NCBI RefSeq assembly: GCF_032401055.1
Contig: NZ_CP135529.1
Span: forward strand, 3,160,501 to 3,224,500
Origin: Tardiphaga sp. 709
Lineage (GTDB): Bacteria; Pseudomonadota; Alphaproteobacteria; Rhizobiales; Xanthobacteraceae
Direction: 5' to 3'
Length of the DNA: 64,000 nucleotides
A program made the translations under genes and the position numbers. The notes under the pieces were generated by a model, which was given only the letters and a program-made list of their open reading frames with translations, did not search any database and was not told the origin of the DNA. The stretch's first letter is position 1; each line of letters begins with the position of its first letter. Shown piece by piece: positions 7,651 to 17,602 of the stretch.

Positions 7651-9648
7651 TTATTGGCCGCTATCGTTAGCGGGAAACGTTATGTGGGCCGGCGCCAGCC
7701 CTGCCCGGGCCCGCTCGACCATCTTGCGAAATGCCGTTTCGATATCACGCGCCAGACGCCGGGTGTCGAAGGCCGGCATATTCAGACGATTGGCCGATAA
7801 CTTCTCCCGGATCGACGACAACCGCTCGGGATTTTCCGCCAGTTCGATCGCCATACGCTCATAGTCATCTCGCTTCGCCACAATCAACTCCGGCACACCC
7901 AGATTCTGCAGAAGACTCGCGGCGACGCGCCCTGCAAAGGTTTCTCCGCGACACGTCAGCAAAGGCAATCCAGCCCATAATGCGTCGCTCGCTGTGGTAT
8001 GCGCGTTGTACGGCAACGTATCGAGAAACAGATCCGCACAACGATGTCGTGCCAGGTGCTCGGCCGGCGACATACGCGCGGCAAAGACCAGACGCGCGGG
8101 GTCGACGCCCCGCAATTCCGCTTCGCGGCGTAGATTCGCCGTAGCTGCAGCGCTGTCCTCCAGCAGCCAGAGAACGCTACCGTCAACGGCTGAGAGGATC
8201 CGCATCCAGCTATCGAAGACGTCGGGCATAATCTTGTAGGCATTGTTGAAGCAACAGAACACGAAGCCCTGCGCAGGCAAGCCGACCTCGGCACGCGTGA
8301 ATGCACGCGTCGATATCTCCCGGCGATCATCATTGGCCTGATAGCAATTCGGCAACCACGCGACTTTCTCGCTATAGAACTGCCGGTGCTCGGGCGGCAG
8401 CACATGTTGATCCGCGAGGATGTAGTCCATGAAGCCCGCGCCGAGCGTGCCGGGAAAGCCGAGATAATTGACCTGCACCGGCGCAGCCCTGCGCGCGAAT
8501 ACGCCGGTGCGCTGCTCGCCGAAATAGCCGTTGAGATTGACGAGGATGTCGATGCGCTGCGCACGAATGGTGTCCACCGCCTGCGGATCGCTCAGTGTGG
8601 AGATATCGACGATCCCATCCACGGCGGCAGCGATGCGTCGCCTGATGTCGCTGCCATCGTCATACCCGTTATCGATGGCGAAAATCTCGAATGCGCTTTT
8701 GTCGTGCTGCTCCAGCACACCGACCAGCAGCAGCGAGGTCGCCTGCTGTCGAAATTCGCCGGAGAGATAGCCGATGCGAATTTTTGCATCCGGCCCGGTC
8801 GAGGAGGCACGCAGCGGTGAATCTTGCGTGGGAAAACGCGAGGCGTTGGTCAGTTCGGCGCAGCGCTGCAGGCTGCGCTCCGATGTGGCGACGCCTTGCC
8901 AACCGAACGGCTCGGCGGCCAGCTTGCCGGCTATGAGATCGGCCTCGATCTCCGCAATCAGCGCATTCACGTCACGCCAGTCGCAGACCAGCATCTTCTG
9001 ATGCAGCAGGTTGCCCTTCAGCAGTGGCATGTCCGGATTGAGCTGGCGCGCGCGCCCGTAGGACTCCACTGCTCGAGCCGGCATCCGCATCTGGCCAAAG
9101 ATGTAGCCGCGGCCAAACCACGCTTCCGCGAGATCGGATTGCAAGGCGAGCGCCGACTCGCAAGCCGCGAGGGCCTCGTCATAACGCTTCAACTCCGCGA
9201 GTGACTTGCCCTTGTTGGAAAAGGCTGCGGCGTAGCGCGGATTGAGCGCCAGTGCGCGATCGAAGTCCGCCAGCGCGGCGGGGTAGTCGCGCAGATCATT
9301 CAGAACCGTGCCACGGCTATTCAGCGTTTCGGCATTACCGGGATTGAGCGCCAGCGCTTCGGTGAAGTGCTGCAGCGCCTCATCCGGCCGGTTCAGCGCC
9401 TTCAGCACCAGACCGTAGTTATAGAATGTGGCATCCGATGTCGCATTGATGCGTAGGGCCGCTTTCAGATGCGGCTCGGCTTCCGCATGGCGCTTCAGCG
9501 CGACCAGCACGATGGCGAGAATATTCAGTGCCGGGAAATGTTTCGGATCCTTGCGCAAGAACTTGCTGAACCCGCGCTCGGCCTCCTGGAGACGGCCCTG
9601 CTGGAAGGCTGCGAATGCGCTTTGAAACAGTTCAGCTTGAGACGCCAT
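7651..9648 (-). CDS. TPR-repeat protein with SPINDLY/O-GlcNAc-transferase-type (GT41) catalytic domain
   Basis: With ATG at 9648 (MASQAELFQSAF) the protein has 665 aa; an in-frame ATG at 9693 would add 15 residues. Residues about 1-220 are consecutive tetratricopeptide repeats (repeated A-x3-NP/G-Y-A-A patterns). From about 290 comes the C-terminal GT41 half, with KIRIGYLSGEFRQQA, VQVNYLGFPGTLG, CFNNAYKIMPD and DTLPYNAHTTASDALWAGLP, all typical of SPINDLY-like proteins. Members transfer GlcNAc or fucose to Ser/Thr in eukaryotes; bacterial substrates are mostly unknown, with flagellin or surface proteins among the guesses. No signal peptide. Stands alone between a porin gene and its own terminator. 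Confidence 0.88.
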   Translation of the reverse strand: MASQAELFQSAFAAFQQGRLQEAERGFSKFLRKDPKHFPALNILAIVLVALKRHAEAEPHLKAALRINATSDATFYNYGLVLKALNRPDEALQHFTEALALNPGNAETLNSRGTVLNDLRDYPAALADFDRALALNPRYAAAFSNKGKSLAELKRYDEALAACESALALQSDLAEAWFGRGYIFGQMRMPARAVESYGRARQLNPDMPLLKGNLLHQKMLVCDWRDVNALIAEIEADLIAGKLAAEPFGWQGVATSERSLQRCAELTNASRFPTQDSPLRASSTGPDAKIRIGYLSGEFRQQATSLLLVGVLEQHDKSAFEIFAIDNGYDDGSDIRRRIAAAVDGIVDISTLSDPQAVDTIRAQRIDILVNLNGYFGEQRTGVFARRAAPVQVNYLGFPGTLGAGFMDYILADQHVLPPEHRQFYSEKVAWLPNCYQANDDRREISTRAFTRAEVGLPAQGFVFCCFNNAYKIMPDVFDSWMRILSAVDGSVLWLLEDSAAATANLRREAELRGVDPARLVFAARMSPAEHLARHRCADLFLDTLPYNAHTTASDALWAGLPLLTCRGETFAGRVAASLLQNLGVPELIVAKRDDYERMAIELAENPERLSSIREKLSANRLNMPAFDTRRLARDIETAFRKMVERARAGLAPAHITFPANDSGQ

Positions 9649-9780
9649 GATCCTGCGGACTTCGGGCTGTGCGGCTTGCCTGGCCGGTGGCAACCCCGCC
9701 GGTATAGACGCCCGCCTCCGCGACGTCGAGAACGCCTAGTCGAGCGGACGAAGTTGGGCGCGGCTCCACAAAACCAAAAA

Positions 9781-9804
9781 CCCCCGGCAGTTTCCTGCCG
9801 GGGG
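9781..9804 (-). terminator. Rho-independent terminator of the porin gene
   Basis: A perfect 10-bp GC-rich stem (CCCCCGGCAG at 9781-9790 and CTGCCGGGGG at 9795-9804) with loop TTTC. Read on the minus strand it is followed by TTTTTGGTTTTG. It sits 40 bp after the porin stop codon, as expected for a very highly expressed gene. Confidence 0.9.
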
Positions 9805-9843
9805 TCTTTGTTTCAAAGACTGGTCGTCGTGAGACGATCAGAA

Positions 9844-11376
9844 TTAGAAGGAGCGCAGGATCTGCACCGAACCGTTGTAGAGGTTCTGGTCGGCGGTGTT
9901 GAAGACCGTACCGGCCGGCTTGCCCGACATGCCAGTACCAATGGTGGTATAGGTGCCGTTCAGGTTCTGATCGAGGCGGCTGTAGGTGAACTGAGCCGAC
10001 AGGGTCAGGTTCTGAACCGGGGTCCAGGCGGTACGGGTGCCGATCTGGGCGAGACCCAGGTCGAAGTTACCCGTGCCGGCGAAGGTGCCAGCACGAGCGG
10101 CAGCAGCCGCCGACGAGCTGAAGCCCGGGCCACCGGTGCTGACGCCGGTGAAGGCGGCCATCATCAGGTCGTTGCCAGAGCCATAGGAGATATGGCTGTA
10201 GTTACCGAACAGCGACGTGCGCCAAGCCGGGTTCCAGTAATGCTCGTAGAAAGCGCTAACTTCCCAAGCGGAGCTCTGGATGATCTGGCCGTTGGTGGCG
10301 TAAACGCCATCGAGCACGTAGCCGAAGCCGAGGCTGTTACCATCAACCTTCGCGTAGCGGCCGCCACCCGAGGTGTCGGTCGTGCCACCGAAGACATACT
10401 TGGCTGCGCCCTTGCCGTATGACGCTTCGATCTTCAAGCTGTCGCCTGCGCCGGTGGGCAGGTTCTTGAATTCGACCGCACCGGTAACTGCGAAGCCGTA
10501 GCTGTCGTCAGCGTGACCGAGCTGCTCGTTCGCACCCGAGTAAAGGCCCGGGGTGATCGCATGCATTGCAGCGCCGAAGTGCAGGGTGCCCCAAGCCTGA
10601 TCGAGGCGGATGTTGCCGACGATATCAGGAATGTGGTTGCCGCCGTAGGCGTTGCCCACGAAGGTGTTCGAGTTCGTGCCGTAGAACGTACCCGGGAAGG
10701 TGCTCGCGCCTGGGCCGACGATGAACGTGTTGGTGTTCCAGAGACCGGCGTTGCGGTAGGGCGAGGCGTTTTCGATCGAGATCGTGCCCGACACGCCGTT
10801 ACCGAAGGAGGCGGTGTAGGCCAACTGCGGGATACCGGTCGCGTTGTTCGAACCAGCGTTGAAGCCCGACGAGATATACGGCTTGGCGAGTGCCCACTGG
10901 GGATCGAACTGCGAGACGGCCTTACCGAAGGTGAAGCCGGCGAACTGGATGAACGCGTAGTCGACTTCGGTGTAACCACCAGCGATCGATTCACGATCCT
11001 GGAGGAAGTCGAACTGAATGTTCGCGTAGGTACGAACCACGCCGTATTCGGTCGCGGTGCGGGTGTCCGTCGTCAAGTTGACGCGTTCACGGGTCGAGAA
11101 GTAGTTCTTGGTCCAGAGGTTGTTGCCGCCGGCACCACCCTGCCAGAACGGAACGTCGTAGGTGCTGCCGTTGAACGCAACGTCCAAACGGATCGCGCCG
11201 CCGATCTTGATGCAGGTATCGGTGCCCGGAATGTAGTAGAAGCCTGCGCCGTAGAGCGAGCAGATCTTCACGTATTCAACTGCCTTGGCCTTCACCGGAA
11301 GATCGGCTGCCTGAGCTCCGCCGATGGCGAGCAAACCTGCCGCCGAGCCGAGAATAAGGCCCTTAATCGTTGTCAT
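9844..11376 (-). CDS. Outer-membrane porin, alphaproteobacterial (Porin_2) family
   Basis: Trimeric beta-barrel porin for passive diffusion of small solutes. With ATG at 11376 (510 aa) it starts MTTIKGLILGSAAGLLA and has a clear signal peptide ending GGAQA-ADLP. A GGAGG site lies 7 bp upstream, so the frame's earlier ATG at 11397 is not used. The mature N-terminus (ADLPVKAKAVEYVKICSLYGAGFYYIPG) with its paired cysteines and the aromatic C-terminal end (VQILRSF, terminal Phe for BAM recognition) are typical of Omp2b-like porins of Rhizobiales. Followed by a strong terminator. Confidence 0.95.
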   Translation of the reverse strand: MTTIKGLILGSAAGLLAIGGAQAADLPVKAKAVEYVKICSLYGAGFYYIPGTDTCIKIGGAIRLDVAFNGSTYDVPFWQGGAGGNNLWTKNYFSTRERVNLTTDTRTATEYGVVRTYANIQFDFLQDRESIAGGYTEVDYAFIQFAGFTFGKAVSQFDPQWALAKPYISSGFNAGSNNATGIPQLAYTASFGNGVSGTISIENASPYRNAGLWNTNTFIVGPGASTFPGTFYGTNSNTFVGNAYGGNHIPDIVGNIRLDQAWGTLHFGAAMHAITPGLYSGANEQLGHADDSYGFAVTGAVEFKNLPTGAGDSLKIEASYGKGAAKYVFGGTTDTSGGGRYAKVDGNSLGFGYVLDGVYATNGQIIQSSAWEVSAFYEHYWNPAWRTSLFGNYSHISYGSGNDLMMAAFTGVSTGGPGFSSSAAAAARAGTFAGTGNFDLGLAQIGTRTAWTPVQNLTLSAQFTYSRLDQNLNGTYTTIGTGMSGKPAGTVFNTADQNLYNGSVQILRSF

Positions 11377-11397
11377 GTTAACCTCCAAGTTGTCCAA

Positions 11398-11716
11398 AAG
11401 GGAAGGTTCCGGATCTGCCAGGCGGAACGCCCGAAGATTTAGTCCCCCAAGTCCCCAAACTAACCGCTAGAGCACTTCGCGCTTTCGGAAACACCCGCAT
11501 AACGCGAGGCACTCAAGCGAACTACTTCAACGGGACGATTGAGGGTTTCCCCATCGCCGGAACTGAGAATGCCTGCGCAATTCTTAGAAGCAAAATACTT
11601 TATGAACTCAGGTAACTTTATCGCGATGCAGTGTGGTTTCCCGGCAACACACGAAATCGTGGTTTGCGCGTCACAATTCACTGATACAATTATAGAAATC
11701 TGAAATCTGTGAGACG
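11398..11716. other. Divergent promoter region between porin and MarR genes
   Basis: About 320 bp, clearly more AT-rich than the flanking genes. It must contain the porin promoter and a long porin leader, as well as the promoter of the MarR gene. A 94-codon minus-strand frame inside it (11460-11744) has no recognisable features and I do not call it. Confidence 0.55.
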
Positions 11717-11722
11717 GTGGGA

Positions 11723-12268
11723 ATGGCCGGCGGGGCGACAGCAACTATGCGTGGGGGATCTGCGGGCTGGAACGAAAATGAGCTTTCTATTTGGGTGACC
11801 GGCCAGAATCAGGAAGTCATCCGACAGTTCATCTGGGACATCGCTTCGATCAACGTTCACCTTGAGGGAATCCGCCAGTTCTGGGCCAAGGAGCTCGGCA
11901 TCAGCGGACCGCAATGGATGATCCTGATGGCGGTCAGCGACCTTGATCGCGGCAACGGCGTACCGGTCAAGGACGTCTCAGCCATGCTCCATGTCGACCC
12001 CTCCTTCGTCACCACCCAATCCAAGATGCTCGAGAAGAATGGGTTCATGCGGCGCGTCGCGTCCCGCGAGGATGCCCGCGTCGTGCTGATGTCGCTGTCC
12101 GACAAGGCCAGCAAGAAGATCTCGGCGCTATCGACTCGCAGGGAGTCGCTCGGGGATTTCATTCTTAGCGATTTCGACGAGCAGGCCTTGAAGGAGATCG
12201 CGCAGCACATGTCCCGGCTCAAGAATCGCCTCGAAAAAGCGACACTGATGCTGGAAGTCGAGAGCTGA
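11723..12268 (+). CDS. MarR-family transcriptional regulator
   Basis: Dimeric winged-helix regulator, about 181 aa from ATG at 11723 (a GTG 6 bp earlier and an ATG at 11747 are alternatives). The core reads ISGPQWMILMAV, then the recognition region VKDVSAMLHVDPSFVTTQ and the wing RREDARVV-type sequence (VASREDARVVLMSLSDKA), all standard MarR. No ligand can be inferred. It is convergent with the hydrolase-like gene (45 bp apart) and divergent from the porin, so porin or its own gene are possible targets. Confidence 0.88.
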   Translation: MAGGATATMRGGSAGWNENELSIWVTGQNQEVIRQFIWDIASINVHLEGIRQFWAKELGISGPQWMILMAVSDLDRGNGVPVKDVSAMLHVDPSFVTTQSKMLEKNGFMRRVASREDARVVLMSLSDKASKKISALSTRRESLGDFILSDFDEQALKEIAQHMSRLKNRLEKATLMLEVES

Positions 12269-12313
12269 CCATCGCCGGATGAGCGGCGGGTCAATCGACC
12301 GCGCCGCGTCCGA

Positions 12314-13537
12314 CTACTTCGTCCTTGAGCTCAAACGATCGACAATCCAGTCGAAAATGAACTCGTTGCCCACTGTCGGAATATCGATCTGGGCGGGCGG
12401 CGCCACCGTCTCCGACGCGCGGAAGATCTTCAGTTCAATGTCGAGGCCGTTTTGTTTCATGACGCGGCAACATTCCGTGACGTGATCGACATCGAGCCAG
12501 TCGCGCTCGCCCATCGCAACCAGGACCGGGCATTTGATATTGGCGGCGACACTACTGCTGTTGAAGCCCTCGATTTCACTCGGACAGCCCAGACCAGCCC
12601 GGCCTGAAATGCGGCTGGCAATAAATGCGCGCTCGTGAAGCTCCCAGATTCCGGCATCGCAAACAGCGGCTGCAAAGCGGTCGTCGAGATTGGCGCCGCG
12701 CGTCGCAAAGGCAGCTCCCAGGCCATCTCCGAAGATCGCAATTCGCTCCTGATCGATATCGCTGCGGTCGGCCAGGAAATCGACCCAGCCGCTGATCGCC
12801 GTTTCGACCTCATACCGACAATGCGACCCGATCATCTCCTGGCTATAGGATTGACCGGGCAAATCGACGAGCAATAGCGAGAGACCGCGGTCCAGCGCGT
12901 AGCTGGGCACCCTGTGCAAATGCTCTTCCTTGTAGTGGCCCTGTCCGACGACGCAGAGAACGACCGGCAGCGGCCGCGTCGCGCACGGCGCAGGAACGAA
13001 GTATCCCTGCAACACACCGTCCCGCCATGGGATCTCGACGACCTCGCCGGCAGGCGTTGCATGCTGCACATAAAGTCGGGCGCAATCCTGCATCAGGGCA
13101 ATGGCGGCGCCTTGCCGCGGATCGCTGCAAGCGAGCATGACCTGAGCGGTGCGATAGTAGTTGGCTGCGCGCAGCCAGTTGCTCAGCGCCGTCGGGATGC
13201 GGCCGCTGGCCAGCGCCTCCGCGGCGCGCTCACGGTTGATATCAGCCGCGCTATGCCATTCGCGGTACCAGCTCTCGTCATCGCGCGGATTGATGCGCTC
13301 CGCCGCCAGGAAACATTCCGAAACGGTACTTCCGCCTTCCTGCGCCGCGCGCAGCACGCGCAGGAACTGCAGCGAAAAGTCTTCATGGCCAGGCCATTGC
13401 TGCCAGCCACGTGCTTGCGACGACGGGATGGCCCTGCCGAAATCGATAATGGTCACATCCCTAGCCCTTGACGGAGATCGCTTGAAAGATCGACGAGAAG
13501 CATGGGTCTTGCGCCCATTTTTGTAATGGCCAGACAC
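12314..13537 (-). CDS. Alpha/beta-hydrolase-fold protein of the FrsA/DUF1100-like family, catalytic Ser and His missing
   Basis: 407 aa: an N-terminal helical part (about 60-180, with WYREWHSAADINRERAAEAL and SNWLRAANYYRTAQ) and an alpha/beta-hydrolase domain (about 190-405). The layout matches FrsA-like and 2,6-dihydropseudooxynicotine-hydrolase-like proteins. The nucleophile elbow, normally G-x-S-x-G, reads FGDGLGAAF; Gly272 (codon at 12722-12724) stands where Ser should be. The Asp is kept in GERDWLDVDH, but the region near the C-terminus (ASETVAPPAQID) has no His. This predicts a non-hydrolytic binding protein or an altered mechanism. Start at 13537 is a guess; the first 25 residues are basic and unstructured. 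Confidence 0.8.
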   Translation of the reverse strand: MSGHYKNGRKTHASRRSFKRSPSRARDVTIIDFGRAIPSSQARGWQQWPGHEDFSLQFLRVLRAAQEGGSTVSECFLAAERINPRDDESWYREWHSAADINRERAAEALASGRIPTALSNWLRAANYYRTAQVMLACSDPRQGAAIALMQDCARLYVQHATPAGEVVEIPWRDGVLQGYFVPAPCATRPLPVVLCVVGQGHYKEEHLHRVPSYALDRGLSLLLVDLPGQSYSQEMIGSHCRYEVETAISGWVDFLADRSDIDQERIAIFGDGLGAAFATRGANLDDRFAAAVCDAGIWELHERAFIASRISGRAGLGCPSEIEGFNSSSVAANIKCPVLVAMGERDWLDVDHVTECCRVMKQNGLDIELKIFRASETVAPPAQIDIPTVGNEFIFDWIVDRLSSRTK

Positions 13538-13684
13538 ACTCGGGAGTCCGACTTTTCAGCAGTATTATCCGCGCTTTACGAGGGGGCAAGCATGATTATT
13601 ATACCGCAACTGCACCAATTGAATGCTGCAGCGCCAACGAATGCTGCATCCAGGCCCGATGCCGCGTAACTCGCGCGACGCTTG

Positions 13685-14018
13685 TTACTTCGGGACGATG
13701 GCTGCAGCGTCGACCCAGATTTGCGCATCGCTCTCACGCACCGGATAGCGTCGCAAACCCCTGCTCGGCCAGCCCGGCGACATGCTGCCGTCTGCCAGAT
13801 CAAACCAGGCGAGATGACGCGGACAGTGCAGCCGGCCATCGGCAATGCGGCCAAGGCTGAGATCGGCCTGCTCATGCGGACAGGCGCGCTCGCAGGCATA
13901 GATCGTCTCACCATCCTGCACGATGAGAACACCGAGGCCAGCCACGTTGACGCAGACGATTGTCTGTTCGGTCAGGCGCTCGCGCGAACAGACCGCGACC
14001 CATCGGGCGGGATCTCCG

Positions 14019-14047
<29 letters not shown>
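13685..14047 (-). CDS. Rieske-type 2Fe-2S ferredoxin
   Basis: 120-aa soluble Rieske domain. Both ligand pairs are visible: C-P-H in ERACPHEQADLSLG (about residues 54-56) and C-x2-H in RLHCPRHLAWFD (about 73-76). Such small Rieske proteins act as electron carriers to ring-hydroxylating oxygenases or similar enzymes. It starts 29 bp inside the 3' end of livF, so it is translated from the same transcript as the ABC transporter and the molybdenum hydroxylase further upstream. No oxygenase subunit is encoded in the window, so its partner is unknown. Confidence 0.9.
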
Positions 14048-14715
<668 letters not shown>

Positions 14716-14723
<8 letters not shown>

Positions 14724-15516
14724 GGACTGCAACCTCCTTGACCACATCCTTCGCGCTCTGACCGAGATAGGCTTCGATCACTGCGGGATTCTTGCGGATT
14801 TCGTCGGGCGGCCCCTCAGCGATGATGCGGCCGTAATTCAGCACGACGATGCGATCCGACACGCTCATCACCATCGGCATGTCGTGCTCGACCAAGAGGA
14901 TCGTGACGCCACGATCCCGGATATTGCGGATCAGCTGCACGAATGTGTGCGTCTCCGACGCGTTCATGCCCGACACAGGCTCGTCGAGCAGCAGCATCTT
15001 CGGCTGCGCGGCGAGCGCCAGCGCGACACCGACGAGACGCTGCTCGCCGTAGGACAGCGAGCCGGCGAGATCGTTGGCACGGGCTTCGAGGCCGATCCAG
15101 CGCACCAATTCGGCCGCCCGAGCGCGCTGCGCCTTCTCGGATGCGCGGGCGCGCGGCAGGCCGAGAATAGCTTCGGCGAGACCAACTTTACCCTGACGAT
15201 GTAGACCCATCAGCACATTGTCGTAGACCGTGTCGTTGGGAAACACGCTGGTGCGCTGAAAGGTGCGGATCAGGCCGAGATCCGCGATTTCATGCGGTTT
15301 CTTGCCCTTGAGGTCCGCACCGCAATATTTCACCGCGCCCTTGGTCGGCGTGAGGAAGCCGGTCATGACGTTGAAGGCCGTGGTCTTACCGGCGCCGTTC
15401 GGCCCGATCAGGCTGACGATCTCACCTTTGTTGACATGGAAGTTCATGTCCGAGATCGCGACGAGGCCGCCGAAATGGACGGCGACGTGTTCGATGCTGA
15501 GTACTGTCTCGGCCAT
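14716..15516 (-). CDS. livG: Branched-chain-type ABC transporter ATPase LivG
   Basis: Second ATPase, 266 aa from ATG at 15516 (MAETVLSIEHVAVHFGG). Walker A is GPNGAGKTT, the signature is LSYGEQR and Walker B is KMLLLDEPVSGMN, the last being typical of LivG. The frame stays open far upstream of 15516, but that part overlaps livM in another frame and is not protein-like. Its ATG overlaps the livM stop by one base (TGATG). Confidence 0.93.
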
Positions 15517-16562
15517 CACGCATGCTCCTCCGCGGTGCGCTCGGAAACGGCGCTGGACGCCCGTCTGGTTCCGCCGGCACGGGCCAAGCCGAGTTTCGCG
15601 GCAAGCGACGGCACGATGCCGCGAGGCATGACGAACAGGATGACGATCAGCACCACGCCATAGGTGATCCACTGTGCCTCCGGCGGCATGATCGGCCGCA
15701 GGAACACCGGCAGCAGGCCGAAGATGACGCCGCCGACGACGGGCCCGGCCAGCGATCCCTTGCCGCCTGACACCACCATGATCACCATGGTGACCGTCGA
15801 GATGAAAGCGAAGACGTCGGGATCGATGATGCGGATGTAATGCGCGTAAAGGCTTCCCGCCGCGCCGGCGATACCGGCAGAGATCACGGCGGCCAAGGTC
15901 AGCGTCTTCGTGACATCGATGCCAACGGCAACCGCGAGCGTCTCGTTCTCCATCAGCCCGCGCATGGCGCGGCCGTAGTGGGAGTGAACGAGACGCGAGA
16001 TCAGGAAGTACGATATCGCGGCGACTGCGAGCACAAGATAATAATTGTGAAACTTGGTCTTCAGCACGAGATAACCAAGCCCCGGCAGACCTATGGTGAT
16101 GGACGGAATATTGGTCAGCGCCAGCGGGCCTTGCGTCAGCTCGACCCAGTTCAGCGCCACCAGCCTGACAACTTCGGCGAACGAGATCGTGACGATCACA
16201 AAATAGGCGCCGCGCACGCTGAAGGACAGGCGTCCGACCAGATAGCCGCAGAAGCCCGAGATGAGGATCGCCAGAAAGAAGCCAGCAATCGGCGGCCACG
16301 GCACGTGGACGATATGGAAATCACCGGAGATCGGCACATCGAAGCCCAGCGAGGTCAGCGCGCTGACATAGGCGCCGATGCCGAAGAAGGCGATATGGCC
16401 AAGACTGAGCTGCCCGGTGAAGCCGAGCAGCAAATTGAGGCTCATGGCGCCGATGATGAAGATGCCGGTCGTGATCAGCGCATTGAGCAGATACGGATCC
16501 GTCAGCCACATCGGCACGGAAGCGAAAAAGGCAAGACAGAGGAGCGTGACGATCTGTTTCAT
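15516..16562 (-). CDS. livM: Branched-chain-type ABC transporter permease LivM
   Basis: 348 aa with about nine hydrophobic segments, including the conserved LLLGFTGQLSLGHIAFFGIGAY and GVDVTKT-type EAA-like loop (VGIDVTKTLTLAAVISAGIAG) and GKGSLAGPVVGG, hallmarks of LivM. It forms the membrane channel with LivH. The charged C-terminal tail (ARAGGTRRASSAVSERTAEEHA) is cytoplasmic. The start overlaps livH by 4 bp. Confidence 0.93.
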   Translation of the reverse strand: MKQIVTLLCLAFFASVPMWLTDPYLLNALITTGIFIIGAMSLNLLLGFTGQLSLGHIAFFGIGAYVSALTSLGFDVPISGDFHIVHVPWPPIAGFFLAILISGFCGYLVGRLSFSVRGAYFVIVTISFAEVVRLVALNWVELTQGPLALTNIPSITIGLPGLGYLVLKTKFHNYYLVLAVAAISYFLISRLVHSHYGRAMRGLMENETLAVAVGIDVTKTLTLAAVISAGIAGAAGSLYAHYIRIIDPDVFAFISTVTMVIMVVSGGKGSLAGPVVGGVIFGLLPVFLRPIMPPEAQWITYGVVLIVILFVMPRGIVPSLAAKLGLARAGGTRRASSAVSERTAEEHA

Positions 16563-17443
16563 CCGACGCGCTCCGCCCGTGCGAACAATCCTGTCGGCTT
16601 GAAGATCAGCACCATGATGATGATCAGGAAGCCCATGGCATCGCGATAGCCCGATGACACGTAACCGGCGCCGAGTTCTTCCGCCAAAGCGAGAATGAAA
16701 CCGCCGATCACAGCACCGGTGATATTGCCGAGGCCGCCAAGGATGACGATGGCGAAGGCCTTCACCGCAGCGAGATCGCCCATCTGCGGGAACACGACAT
16801 AGACCGGACCGAGCAAGGCACCGGCGGCGGCAGCAAGGCTCGATCCGATGGCAAATGTCGAGGTGTAGATCAGGCTGACATTGACACCCATCAGTGCGGC
16901 GGTATCGGAATCCTGGAAGGTCGCGCGCATCGCCTTACCGAGTTTCGTGAGATTGATCAGTGAGTAAGCCAGCACGATCAGCAGCGCCGCTGCGAACAGC
17001 ACGAACAGTCGAAGCCACGACACGGACACGGGTCCGATCACCAGCGGTGCATCGGGAAACGGATTGTCGATCGACTTGGCGACGCCACCCCAGATCCACA
17101 GCGCGCCGGACTGCATCGCGATCCAGGCGCCGATCATCACCAGCATGGTGGTGTCGATATCGGCGCCGCGCAGCGGCCGCAGCAGCGTGATCTCAATCAC
17201 GGCGCCTAGCAGCCAGCCCGCGACGATCGCCACCGGCAGCGCGACAAAGAAATTCAGACCGAGCTGATGCACGACAATGAACATCATATAGGCGCCGAAC
17301 GTGTAGAGGATGCCGTGGGTGAAGTTCACCACGTTCATGATGCCGAAGATCAGCGTCAGCCCGATGCCAAGCAGCGCATAGGTGCCGCCGAGCACGAGCA
17401 TATTGACGAGGTGTTGCAGGAGCTGGTCCACGGGTAATCCCAT
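16559..17443 (-). CDS. livH: Branched-chain-type ABC transporter permease LivH
   Basis: 294-aa integral membrane protein with about eight transmembrane segments. NVVNFTHGILYTFGAYM near the N-terminus and FAIVILGGLGNITGAVIGG near the C-terminus are LivH signatures. Pairs with LivM. The 159 bp upstream, up to the binding-protein gene, consist largely of a dispersed palindromic repeat, a common way to lower expression of permease genes relative to the binding protein. Confidence 0.93.
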   Translation of the reverse strand: MGLPVDQLLQHLVNMLVLGGTYALLGIGLTLIFGIMNVVNFTHGILYTFGAYMMFIVVHQLGLNFFVALPVAIVAGWLLGAVIEITLLRPLRGADIDTTMLVMIGAWIAMQSGALWIWGGVAKSIDNPFPDAPLVIGPVSVSWLRLFVLFAAALLIVLAYSLINLTKLGKAMRATFQDSDTAALMGVNVSLIYTSTFAIGSSLAAAAGALLGPVYVVFPQMGDLAAVKAFAIVILGGLGNITGAVIGGFILALAEELGAGYVSSGYRDAMGFLIIIMVLIFKPTGLFARAERVG

Positions 17444-17459
17444 CTCAGTGGTTGACTAA

Positions 17460-17592
17460 CCTCTCTCCGCTTGCGGGGAGAGGTCGTTCGGCGAAGCGCA
17501 GCGAAGCCGGGCGGGTGAGGGGGCTATCCACTTGCTCCGAGCTTGTGGAAGCTCCCCCTCGCCCCGCCCCTCTCCCCGCAAGCGGGGAGAGG
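17460..17592. repeat. Dispersed palindromic repeat, copy 1 (CTCTCCCCGC family)
   Basis: Two 24-bp arms (17460-17483 and 17569-17592), each nearly self-complementary around CCGCTTGCGG or CCGCAAGCGG, flank about 85 bp of related sequence. A diverged second copy lies at 63343-63516. It sits between the binding-protein gene and livH. The pattern fits REP-like intergenic repeats of this bacterial group; once transcribed it should fold into a strong hairpin. Confidence 0.8.
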
Positions 17593-17602
17593 GAGAAGAG
17601 GA

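Noticed and set aside
11460-11744. A 94-codon minus-strand frame in the porin upstream region
   Set aside because: AT-rich promoter DNA, no ribosome-binding site and no recognisable motif; overlaps the start of the MarR gene.
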